From NCBI GenBank assembly GCA_029379385.1, contig CM055611.1, forward strand, positions 21,336,062-21,400,061: a stretch of 64,000 nucleotides of DNA, given 5' to 3'. The translations under genes and the position numbers were made by a program. This DNA is from Quillaja saponaria. Lineage: Eukaryota > Streptophyta > Magnoliopsida > Fabales > Quillajaceae. Position 1 is the stretch's first letter, and each line of letters opens with the position of its first letter. The notes beneath the pieces were generated by a model. The model was not told the origin of the DNA. It was given only the letters and a program-made list of their open reading frames with translations, and searched no databases. Below, in pieces: positions 1 through 10,680 of this stretch.

Positions 1-59
1 CTGATAAAGTATTTGAAACGAATGGGGGAAAAAAAAAAATTTCGTTTATCAAAGATGGT

Positions 60-170
60 TATTCCGTCTCTAATTTTGACTATGATAAAATTAGAGACAA
101 AACCTATTAGTCATAGGCTTATAATTATTAGAGACGGTTTCATCTCTGGTAGCTATTAGAGATAGATTTT
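60..170. repeat. Short inverted/direct GTCTCTAAT repeats, possible CACTA-type subterminal region
   Basis: The motif ATTAGAGAC and its complement GTCTCTAAT recur several times in about 100 bp in both orientations (near 68, 98, 131 and 160). Clusters of this motif are typical of the subterminal regions of plant CACTA (En/Spm) elements. No CACTA terminus or transposase is visible, and the window begins here, so the assignment is tentative. Confidence 0.3.
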
Positions 171-850
171 ACATTATCACATATCAATTTTGTGTGATAC
201 CATATTTTATTGTAATGGTTAAAATATTTAAAAACTAAAAATTATTTATTGTACATAACAAATAGGGAAATGATCTTTTTAAAGTAATGGTTTTAATATC
301 AATAAAACATAAAATGACTTGTTAAATTTGAAATTTTTTTTAATGACAACTATTGTATTAATTAAAGCTTAACAAATTTTGTAGTGCATTCGTTAGATAA
401 ACCAATAATAAATCAGCAATACATTGAACACACATATATATATATATGCTTAATTATTGTTTTAATTCTTTTTTTTTTAGTTTTTCCTCGAGTATCCCCA
501 CACCCTTTTAGTGTGAGCCTAATCTCGTTCGAGGTTCGTGACTATAACATCCCCTAAATTAATTATAAGATAAGTAATTATCTTAAGAGCTAAATAGGAT
601 TTAAAATTTAGTATCAAGATCAAACATATTATTTCATGTATAGGAATAGTACATGTGCATATAAAATATGTATAAATATATGTACGTACAAACATACATA
701 TACGTATAGGAAAAAAATACATGTGCATGAATTAAAAAACATTGACAAGTGTAGGCATTGGAACAAAGATGAAAAAATGTTACATGGTGATTTTGGAAGA
801 AGAAGATAAAATGATAAAATATAGGCTACTTGTTATAAAAGAAAATGCGA

Positions 851-1345
851 TGAATTAGGTGTAAGAAGAAGATTAAGTGTGACAATTTGTAATAAATGAA
901 GGGATATATGTGTAAATAAGAGAATAAGTGTAGCAATTTGCAATTAATGAAGGGACTTAGGTGTAAGAAAGAGAATTAGTTTGGCAATTTGTAATAAATG
1001 AAGGGGTTTAGTTATAAGAAGGAGGAAAAATGGTGGAAATGTTGTAATAATTAAGGGGGCATGTGGAAGAAAATTAGGACATAAGGAGGCAAGTAATAAT
1101 TAACATAAAAAGGTGGCTAGACAAGTGGAAGATAAGGAGAACATTAGGTGTCCATAAAATGATTAAGCAAGGTATGTGTAAGGAATTAAGGAAATAAGAT
1201 GTCCATGAAATGATTAAGTAGGACATGTGTAGAGGCTTAAGAAAATAAGTTGTACATGAAATGATTATGGTAGATATGTGTAGAGATTTAAGAAAACAAG
1301 GTGTACATGAAATGATTAACAAAATATGTGTAGAAATTTAAGGTA
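851..1345 (+). repeat. Two short minisatellites inside the solo LTR
   Basis: Three imperfect copies of a unit of about 51 bp lie at 851-1006; each contains a form of 'GTGTAAGAA...CAATTTGTAATAAATGAAGGG'. About four imperfect copies of a unit of about 59 bp follow at 1141-1345, each with 'CATGAAATGATTA' and 'ATGTGTAGA'. Copies differ by substitutions and small indels. Such repeats are common in long plant LTRs. The minus-strand open frames seen here are by-products of the repeat. Confidence 0.6.
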
Positions 1346-1920
1346 AATAGGTGACTTATTAATGATGAAAGAATCTAAACTAGGGAATAAGAAGAAGACA
1401 AGTGTTAAGAAGAAAATGCACATGTTAATTTAGAGATTGACAAATGAAATGTTGTAATTTTAGGAAATTAGAAGGGTAAAATGGGAAATAAGCATAAAAC
1501 TTATCCTAAATACAAACCTTAGTCGTGCACTATAAATAGGAGGGGGGATGTGACCGAAAATGCATTGGCCAGGAAAGTGTGCACAAAAGTGAGAAAAAAG
1601 GAAAGAAAATAAGAAAAAAGAATAGAAAGTGATAACAGAGAAAGAAAGTGAGAAAAATAGTGAGAAAATAAAGGAGAAGGATTCGGTTACAAGAGGAAAG
1701 GCAAAGGCATGTACCATGTGTTTCCTTATTCTATTAGTTTCGTTGAATTTGAAAATAGCATGTTTTATGAAAAAATGAGCTATATGTAACCGAAAAAAAT
1801 GAAAGGTGTGGAATTTGCATGGTTTAAGCACTTGTAGTTTGTCTTGACATTATGTTACTCAAACTATAAAATGGATCAATATCTAGAAGAGATGGTATAA
1901 TAAAATGCCAAAAGACTTGT

Positions 1921-2605
1921 AGGCAATGTCTCATGAGATGGAACTGAGATATGCTGTAAGTCTTGCAAGGCGATATCCCATGCGATGGTATTGAGATGTG
2001 CTGCAAGTAGGGCTATGCAAGGAACCCGAAAAAATTGAATACCCGAACCGAACGTGTAATTCGGTTCGGTTAAATTCGAGTATTTTTCTTATTCGGTTCG
2101 GTTCGGATAGTTAAATTTAATACCCGTTATTTTCGGTTGGGTTATGGATAGTGAAGTAGAGTGCACACGGGTACCCGTGGTTACCTGAAAATCAAAATAT
2201 ATAATTTTTTTTGTTATTGTTAATGTATTTTTGTATTAATTTATAATTTTATATTTTTATTTGTGTTGAATATGTTAATATATTATTTTTTTTGTATTTT
2301 TTTTTATAAGAACTAATGAATTTAAAAGTATGAGGTTCAAAAACAAAAATATATAATTTTTAAATTAATTTTAGTAAAATATTGATAAATTTCGGGTAAC
2401 CGAATACCCGAACCGAACTAGTCATATTTTTCGGTTCGGGTAATGCTTATTTTCGGTTTGGTTTTGTTCATAAATTTTATTACCCAAAAATTTTGGTTCG
2501 GTTCAAAAATTTATCACTACCCGGACCGAACCGACCCGTGCACACCCCTAGTTGTAAGTATTCAAAGGCAATGTCTCATGAGATGATACAATAATGTGTC
2601 GTAAG
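1921..2605 (+). repeat. Short tandem repeat of about 47 bp interrupted by the MITE
   Basis: Copies begin near 1921, 1968 and 2567. They share the pattern 'GGCAATGTCTCATGAGATG' then a 'TGAGAT.TGCTGTAAGT'-like end. The MITE at 2009-2550 sits at the end of the second copy, so the array predates it. Confidence 0.5.
2009..2550. mobile_element. hAT-type non-autonomous MITE
   Basis: About 540 bp with terminal inverted repeats: AGGGCTATGCAAGGAACCCG at the left and the reverse complement of CGACCCGTGCACACCCCTA at the right. Inside each end are many copies of CCGAACCGAAC / GGTTCGGTT, giving long inverted subterminal repeats. The AGGGGTGTGCA-type terminus followed by GGTTCGGTT repeats is typical of a widespread plant hAT MITE group. 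The flanking 8-bp duplication is decayed (CTGCAAGT versus TTGTAAGT). No coding capacity. Confidence 0.7.
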
Positions 2606-3428
2606 TCTAGAGACGATGCCTTGATTTGCATATTGGCAAGAAAGGTTTATAATGGGAAAAATGCTTGCATGAGAAAAGTTTCTTATATTTCAGTATTATC
2701 AAACTACACATTAACCTTCCGTTTTAAAATGTATGTTGAGATTTTTGTCTCATATTTTTTATGTTGATGTGCAGATTTATAGCTAAGTGGATCTTATTTA
2801 GAAAATATGGAAGTACTTGTCTTTAAATGCAATTAGGTGTGTTATGTTACATGAATGAGAATGTATATGTGGAAGAGTTATGAGAATATGTAAAAAGGAG
2901 TATAAGGAGAGGAATAGCCTTAGTAAAGTTGTAAAGGCTCCTTTTGATGTTATATATATAAACTAGATTAATGAATAGTAGTTGAAAACCGAGCCTCCAA
3001 GTCTCTTAATTCATTGTCAAAAATGTTTATTTCTTGATTAATTAATTTTGATAAATAAAAGCTATATAAATAAGAGTAGTTCTTGAACCTAGAAAAATAT
3101 GAAATTTAAGAAAAAAGATTAAGGATTCAACAATCAATGCCGTATAAAGTTTACATGCAAGAAATTTTAAATTTAGACAAGAAAATTGGCTAATATTGCC
3201 ATTAAGAGTTCATTAAATTAGTTAAGTAACAACAAGGTGATTATAACTCAATAAGGCACTAATTGAATTAAGTAAATGATTAAGAAATGTAGGTGTTACA
3301 GTGGCTATCTCTTCCCACAAGTATTTTCCTGCAGGCTCAAATCCTGACATTACAGTGACCCTTAACCATTGAGCTCGAGTGTGTCTTATCACTTGAACCA
3401 CATCTTATTGGGCATACAGTTTTAATTC

Positions 3429-4030
3429 CTATTATTTGATTAGGAATTCAATTTTGTACATTTAATTTAAAAGGTTAAATATCATCCTCATAGTTTCAAA
3501 ACCACACAATATGGTCATTGTTGTCACCTTTTGTCAGATCTAAGTTATTTCGTCATATCTAAGTTAAGGATAGATGAGATAACAAATTGTATCCTATATT
3601 ACTTATCCACCTATCATAATGCGTGTTTGACACGTCACCCTTGCTAAGTTAAATATAACAAAAAGTAATATCAAATATCACATTGTGTGATTTTCGAAAA
3701 TCTAAAAATGATATTTATGCTTTTTAAAATATAAGAATAAAAATAAATTGTCGATCAAATTATAAAAATTAAAAATGTAATTTAGCCAACAAAAATATAA
3801 ATGTATTATCTGATGAAATTTAATTGACCTAAGTTGACTTTGAACCAATTAGATTTTGATTCTCCTTTTTCGGTTTGATGGTTTGCTTTGTTTTAGATTC
3901 AATTGGCCCTACAATCCAAATAAATTTATTTGGACTGCCCAGTCCTGATTCAAGCCTAAAGTAAAAGCCTTTGCATAATTTTTGGGCTCAGCTCGATTAT
4001 TCTTAGACAAACCTGGTACAAGTCCACTTT
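3429..4030. other. AT-rich intergenic sequence
   Basis: No gene, RNA or clear repeat is visible. The segment is AT-rich spacer between the nested insertions and the GC-richer patch that follows. Confidence 0.5.
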
Positions 4031-4640
4031 CCCAACCCCTACATATTGCAAAACCCCAAAAACCATTCGACACCTTCTTCCTTGTTTCGCCTTGTTGACG
4101 GCGTTGTTTTGATCTTTGTCGCCTCTACTCAATGCAAGCCGTTCTCTCTACGCCGCGACGTCGTGGTGACAACCCCGGTTTTATTTATTTATGGGTAACT
4201 ACCTCCATTGTTTCCTCCATGGCTTCCAGAAAGAGATTAATATGATTTTATTATTATTATTATATTTATACCATTTTCATATTTTGTTGCCTGTTGTTGG
4301 AATTTAAAAGTTTCAATTTTTTTTTCCAAGTTTACTAGTTTTTTCTATGCTTCTGTTTTCTGGGTTTTATTTTCTATATGAATCAAAATGGAATGGATAT
4401 GATGGTGAATAAGTAAAAGGTTTGAGCAGGAAGATTATATTGGTTGTGACAGTGTTTGAAGTTAGGCTACAATGTGAAGAGGGCCCCCAGTCCTTGCTAA
4501 AGTTATTGCATTGTGACTCTCGCAACCTCTTCTATATCAATTATGCCTTGTTTTCAAAACTTGGCAAACGGGTCGTAGAAAAAGGCGTGGGTTGCATTCT
4601 AATATTGAATGCTGACCTAGACTTCTCCTGATATTATATC
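4031..4640 (+). other. Possible start of a small or non-coding transcribed locus
   Basis: A GC-richer patch (about 4030-4190) stands out from its surroundings and resembles a plant 5' exon, with pyrimidine-rich leader sequence and CpG-containing codons. An ATG at 4132 opens a frame of only about 37 codons. A plausible donor (G|GTAACT, about 4194) and acceptor (TTTGAGCAG|G, about 4430) would splice to a second segment ending near 4631. No recognisable protein results. It could be a long non-coding RNA, a decayed gene or a promoter remnant. No function is assigned. Confidence 0.25.
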
Positions 4641-6650
4641 CATAAAACACAAGTACGCTGCCAATTTTCTTCCTGCATTGATAAAAACCTTTATTCTGAT
4701 CCTTTCCTACTTTGCTTAATAATCCACAGTTTGCTATAAACTTGAATTTTTGGGAGTAAGAATCTTGGAAGTTAAAACTAAAATCATCAAGATCTATGTT
4801 CACTTATCAGATGTGGTTTATGATCTGCAAGTGTAACTGCTAGAACAAAATGTTTCGCAGATGTGTTTGTTTGATTTATGATGATTATACCTTCCCCAAC
4901 TATGTGCAATTTAGATGTGTTGGATTCAATTCTGATGAGTATGTATTGCCTTTACCTTGTGCATGTGGTTGGAAAGTCAGCCTTGTGAAAAATGATGCCT
5001 TTTGAATTACTTGGTAGCTACTTGCTAGTTTGCCTGAACTATACATTTCTTTGATTGCTTGTTATGGGTGGTGGTTTGATGAGTATTGCAAGTTGGAACT
5101 TTTTATGGTGACTAAAAGCTGGATAAACCCACAGTTCACAGCATTTCAGGGTAAGATCCTTAACAGGGTTGATTGGTCACTATAATTTTGCCGATAACTG
5201 AAACTAGTGGGTGTCTCTTTTGGTTGATGTCTGATATATTATGTAATATGACAGTGTTAAAATCAATTTTAGTTTTGGACTTGTCAAGTGTCATAAACAT
5301 TCATGGGTCAAGCCATTGAAGCGTCAACATGTAGGTTGTAACTTTCATGTCAATCTGGTAGTCCTAATTGTTTTAATGGTATCAAAGAATGTACTAAAGT
5401 TGAATGAAGCATCTTTTTCTTGCCCTGTTTTCATTGGAGGCTAATCTTGCTGGAGGAGTGTAATACAGAAAATTCTACTCTTAGTTGCTATTTGATCTGT
5501 GAATGTGATATCATATACTGGTAGTGATAGAAACTATCCTCCACTTGATTGGATTTTAGTTGTCATTTTCTGTTGGATGTTAAAAAATAATGCTGACAGT
5601 TGTAGCTTTTCTATTAACTTAATACTTTTTTGCCATGCTTCATCATTTTTCATGGGTTTGTCCAGACAGGGCATATCTGTGATAATAATTACAAGAATAG
5701 TTCCTGAGCCATAGTATTAACCACAGGTGGAGAACAAGGAACATGGTACAACTATACTAGCATGTCCATGGTTGGTGATAAGGTCAGATGTTTTGTAGCC
5801 TTGGATAAGTTGGCCTAATGCATATGTATCTCTTGGCGGTGGTTTCATTTGATTGCTTGGGCATTGCTCTAATTGCCGAGTGATTTATTCCACTAATTTT
5901 TTTTCTTCATAAAAATTCCAGTTTAGTGCTTGCCAGGGTGGTTGAATATTATGGAGATGGTGACACCCGTGGTTCAAATCTAATGGGCTCAACCCAAGAA
6001 TCCCAACGAAGAATTTGGCTCTTGCTTATTTAGCATCTTATTGTTTCTTAATTACAAAGGACAGTTTGCTTCTGAGTGGATGCAAGTAACATGTTGAAAC
6101 TGAACATATAATGTGTCCCTTCTTTCTGATTGATCTAAACTGTCAAATTTTGATGTTGAGTTCATATCTGTATCATTGCAAGTTTACAGATTCATATTTG
6201 ACAAAGACTAAACTTGCCAAAATGTGGTTGTATGATAATGTCAATAACCCTGCCTTGTGATTGAGTTAGATGATCGCTGAATCAGGTTCAGTGGATTATC
6301 TTTTCACATATAAAGCTCTGTTCGCATGCTCGGGACTACCTTGTGGGAGAATCAATTTCATTCATCTCTAAAGATGTCCATTTCAAACAAGATTCTGTGT
6401 CAAACTGGATTAAATATACTATCTTCCTGGTCAGTGATGTGTAACCTGTTTGCTTGTTGGCATGTTTAGGATTTTCTTTTCGGACATCTGAGCTTTCTGC
6501 AGATCCCCCCCCCCCCCCCCCCCCCCAATTTGCTGCTATATAGCAGACTGTTTGATGTATAAATGTCATTGTGAAAGAAAGTAGAAAATACAGGTTAAAT
6601 TGGGTTTATTTCCTTTCTCTCTCCCAAGCCCTGACTTTCTATTAGACTTA
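4641..6650. other. Intergenic or intronic sequence, no recognised gene
   Basis: No coding region is supportable. Near 5935-6000 there is a short stretch with a B-box-like GGTTCAAATC preceded by 'GCCAGGGTGGTTGAAT', which may be a SINE fragment. A run of 22 C residues lies at 6505-6526. Base composition is less AT-rich than the surrounding spacer, in keeping with a transcribed or formerly transcribed region. Confidence 0.4.
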
Positions 6651-6657
6651 CACAGGT

Positions 6658-6781
6658 GCCTTTCATGATCAGAACCAAAAGGGGAATCTTTCTAAGAAAT
6701 GACACTGAAAATATTCCACAACAGGGGAGACTTCTCAGAAGGATTCCACAATAAGTGGGTTTGGTTCTGACCATGAAAGGC
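6658..6781. repeat. Imperfect inverted repeat forming a hairpin of about 124 nt
   Basis: The left arm 6658-6679 pairs with 6760-6781 over 22 nt with one mismatch. A second stem pairs 6683-6698 with 6732-6747, with two mismatches. Unequal internal loops lie between the stems, and the terminal loop is about 33 nt. The fold would look like a plant miRNA precursor or a small foldback element. I recognise no known miRNA sequence and see no clear target-site duplication. Confidence 0.45.
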
Positions 6782-6789
6782 TACTCCCA

Positions 6790-9700
6790 TAATTCAGCTA
6801 GGACTCTCTGTTGGTTAAGCGTTTAGAACACTGCAATTGTCATTTTCCAAATAAACACTGATATTATTGACTTGTTTTGACATTTGACCAATTGATACAC
6901 TTTGCACCAATGGTAGTGCATAGTTAACTACTAGGGGGCACTTGTATCACTCTTGATATGTAGCCAGGCATTAGCAAAAGTTGGAAATGTCTTAAAAGAA
7001 CATTTACTTTAGTCTTTAAAGTGTGTTTCTTGTAATGGAAAGTGTAAACAATAAATAATGTAATCAAATACCGCCCCGTTCATTTTGCAATTAAGTTGTC
7101 GAGGGTCCTAGAAAATCCTACAGACTAGTGGCCACTAGTTGACGTTCTTAGATTTGTCTTTTTTATTTTTTATTTTTATTTAACATTGTCTGGTTTGCAA
7201 ACACAATGAACTAAAGCATAATACTATAATTTCCAAAGGGTCTTATTATTTCTTTTTATCATGTGTTTGGTAAGTGATCAAATAAAATATTAAAATTATT
7301 TATAACACGAGGATATCAGAGTGATGTAATCAAGTTTTGTGAAAAAAGTATTACAAAATAATGATCAAGGTTGTTGTATAATGTTAGTGCCTGAAGAATA
7401 CCTTAACTTTATTTGCAACTTTATTTTCATTATAAATAAAAAATTAAACAACCTATAAGACATAATTTTAAGTGTCATCCATTCCGTCATGTGCTTGGTT
7501 TATGATCCAAGAGGATATATGAATCACTACAATATCATTAATCGCATAGATTTTAGTCAATTTATATCTTAATAGATATTTTTCAAGAATTATCCATCAC
7601 ACTATCATGCTAACAATTTACGTTGTGACTAAAATTTTGCGGTGAATATATATGTTTGATAACTAATCATTTAAGATTAATTCACATTTGATATAACTAA
7701 AGCAATTTACCCACATATTGTATACAAATATATAAACAAAAATTGAGCTACTAGTTAAATTTGTAACCGATATGAAATTGATATAAAATTTAGTGTGTGT
7801 AATTTATATTAATAAGTTTTTATAGTCCAGTGATAAAATTCAAGATAAATTCTTCATGTAATTGATAGAGTAAGATTGAGTTGGATAATAGATCTCAATA
7901 TATATATATATATATATAATAATCTCATTAAGAAGATCATATTGATAATATAAAACTGAAAATCTATAATAATTCCATACATAATTAATGCTATATATGA
8001 ATGTATATATCCAATAATGTTGTATGACTAATATTCTGTATACAAACAAAAGAGATTGGATTGGAAAGTAAAATTGGACAAAATGATGAAGTGACTTGCA
8101 ATTAATTATTTTCTAATTGGTTTCACAGAAATTTGCTGGAAAAATATGAACCAAGCAAATTATGAATAAATTACTCAAAAAGAGAGAAAATAAGAAGGAA
8201 GAGTAGCGTGTCACGTAACAACAAAATTCATCAATGGTTTTCTGAAATTAGTTTAATCATTAGTGGGAAAAAAATCAGAAACTAATATATAGATATATAT
8301 TTTAAATTTCTTATATGATTTCAATAATTTTCTGTATGATGCATTATCAAGCTTGTTCATTCTGCATGAATTTCAGAAAAAATTTGTTTATAGCAACTTA
8401 AAATGTACAAATAATAACATGAGGATACGAATTAATACAGTCATTCAAAATGTTAAACATAAATATATATTTATTATTTTATTTTTATAAATAATGTGTC
8501 ATTTCATGTTTAATACAGTAGCATATCATTAATTAAAAAAAAATATATATATATATAATACTTATTAATAAATGAAATTTAGTGAGTTGATCTAATGATA
8601 AACAAATAAAAAAAAAGAAATCATGATATATAATATGAGTCTCTTTTACTCTAACTTGCAGGTTGTGATAAATTTAGGGTTTGGGAATATTTCAATATGT
8701 TACAATAATAGTAAGATGTTCAATTTAAGAAAAAAAATTCAGAAGTCTAAGTCATCCACTGCACATCAACATGGTGGTGGGTTATCCAATTACATTGTTT
8801 TTACATGACAAGACGTATTAGATTTTGAACATTGTATATCTTGTTCATTGACTTCATTCTAATATTTTTCCCTTATTATTGACTTCGTCCTCATAAATTG
8901 AGTAATTATTAGACAATAAAAAAGAAAATTATAATATTATATACTAATGAGATATTAATTAGTTTAAAGGGTCTATCATAAGCTCTTAATCCTAAGTTCA
9001 TATTGATTCTCCCTAACATGCATAATATTAATCCGCATAATTTTATTTGGAAAAAGAAAAAAAGACTAACATCCTAAAATTCGGAACCTTTAAATGTTTC
9101 TATGATTTGGTATATATATTTTTATATTGATAAATACAAAAAATTATGTTAGTTTATTCAACATTTTAGTTTTAGATGCTAAAATATTTGCAAGTTCTAA
9201 GAAAATTGAGAGGTTGTGGACCCATTCATTCAGTGTGGTCCCTTGTCTTGTTGTCTTACTTACCAGAAAGTACAGCTTATACGAAAAAGTAAAAAAATTC
9301 ATAATAAAGGATAGACAAAATGACATTCACATTTAAATATCATACTTTTGTTAATTTTCCTTAAAAATATATTTTTTTAAAAATTTTTAATTTATAAAAT
9401 GATTACAATATCTTTCCCTAACCCAATTCAATTTTATATTAAAAACACTAATGTGGTTTTAAATATTTAATTGATGGTGTTGGCAAAAAAAAATATAAAT
9501 AATTGTTAGTAAAATATCTTTTTTATCAATTTAATCCTAAATTTTTTTTTTGTGTCAATTTCATCCTAAAAAATATAATTTCTTTATGAATTTTTTCATA
9601 AATTATTTTGTTTAAGAGAAGTACGAAAGATAATTTTTGTAATTTTATGACAAATGTGGCCAAAATATTATACCATTAATTTTTGTTAAAATGTTATTGG

Positions 9701-10000
9701 TATTCAATTTTAGAAAGACATGGTAAACATTTTTGAAAATTATGAAATAAAACTGACTGAAAATTTATTTTTGAGACAAAATAATAATAAGAAGAAAAGA
9801 TACTTTTGCGGAATTGAAATAACAATAATAATAAAAAATAAGACGAAACGACAATTAGTCTGTCTAAGCCAGGAAGGCAGGAACTGCCATATATCATTCT
9901 GAGTGTTAAATCTCAACCCTTCCTTTCTTATCACACTCCACCTCCTCTCTATTATATCTCTTCCCCTCCCAATTAATTTCTTTCTCTATCATTTTCTTTT
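6790..10000. other. AT-rich intergenic region
   Basis: No gene recognised. It contains AT microsatellites (near 7895-7918 and 8540-8560), a perfect 16-bp palindrome at 7124-7139, and long A/T runs. The last few hundred bases before 10,000 become pyrimidine-rich, leading into the presumed 5' UTR of the REC gene. Confidence 0.5.
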
Positions 10001-10361
10001 ACCCCTTCTAGTGGATGAGAGCTCTGTTCAAAACCTCTTTAATGGGTTATACCCTCTTCATTATCCAACCCTTCAACCTCACCTCTTATTAAGCTTAATT
10101 TTCTTTAGCATTCAATAGCTCCTGTAGTAGCATTAAAGACATACCCTTTTCTCAGACTTCTTCAATTCTGAAAGCTCTGTAAGCCTCTTGTGTTTTTGTT
10201 ATCTGGTAATTATTCTCTCTGTAGCTTATAGTGTTTCATTAATACCCCTGCTTTTGTGAGCTGCATAGCATTTTTTTTTATGGGTCTTTGAGTTTAAGCT
10301 TGGAATGGTTTTGCAGATAAGAAATAATTGATGGGTCATGCTCTGAACTTTGTGCAGTATA

Positions 10362-10675
10362 AACTAAATTTGTATATATTCCAATAGTATGCAACTGTGT
10401 AATATGTTTTTGTTACATGTATCACAAAAACTTCATCTTTTCAGTTTATTCAATCTTTCAAACTAAATTTGTATATAATCCTATGCAACTCTGACATGTG
10501 CTTATTACATGTTTGTGTTTAGGTGTATCAGGAAAACTTCAAGTTTCAGTTTGTTCAATCTTAAAAACTAAATTTGTATATAATCCAATATTATGCAGCT
10601 CATTAATTACATGTTTGTGTTTAGGTGTATCAGAAAAAAAACCTCAACTTTCAGTTTTTTTCAATCTTACAAAAG
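10362..10675 (+). repeat. Three tandem copies of a unit of about 100 bp just before the REC start codon
   Basis: Copies start at 10362, 10461 and 10566. Each opens with AACTAAATTTGTATATA, passes through 'TTACATGT...' and 'GTGTATCA..AAAAC.TCA', and ends with 'TTTCAGTTT.TTCAATCTTA'. The last copy ends a few bases before the ATG at 10681. Copies 2 and 3 are most alike and share a GTGTTTAG|GTGTATCAG stretch that looks like a 3' splice site. The repeat lies in the 5' UTR or a 5' UTR intron. Confidence 0.75.
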
Positions 10676-10680
10676 TGAAA

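Larger units (their letters stand above)
543..3300. mobile_element. Solo LTR, probably Ty3/gypsy
   Basis: The ends read TATAACATCCC (543) and GGTGTTACA (3300), a slightly decayed form of the TGTAACATCCC...GGTGTTACA termini common on plant Ty3/gypsy LTRs. The flanks GTGAC (538-542) and GTGGC (3301-3305) match at 4 of 5 positions, as expected of an old target-site duplication. The block is about 2.76 kb including a 0.54-kb MITE. A TATA motif (TATAAATAGG, 1531-1540) may be the LTR promoter. There is no primer-binding site, polypurine tract or coding sequence, so this is a solo LTR left by recombination rather than a full element. Confidence 0.6.
469..3418 (-). mobile_element. tRNA-derived SINE, interrupted by a solo LTR
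   Basis: Minus-strand SINE of about 190 bp in two pieces, 3418-3301 and 542-469, separated by the LTR at 543-3300. The head on the minus strand carries an A-box-like stretch (GTGGTTCAAGTGATAAG, about 3400-3384) and a B-box-like GGATTTGAGCC (about 3345-3335). The 3' end is an A-tail, seen as a T-run at 469-478. Both outer ends are flanked by the perfect 10-bp direct repeat GTTTTAATTC (459-468 and 3419-3428), the target-site duplication expected from LINE-driven retroposition. The pieces join cleanly once the LTR is removed. The SINE family is not identified. Confidence 0.65.

Noticed and set aside
1460..1831. 123-codon minus-strand open frame
   Set aside because: Low-complexity Phe/Ser-rich reading of A/G-rich LTR sequence; no domain.
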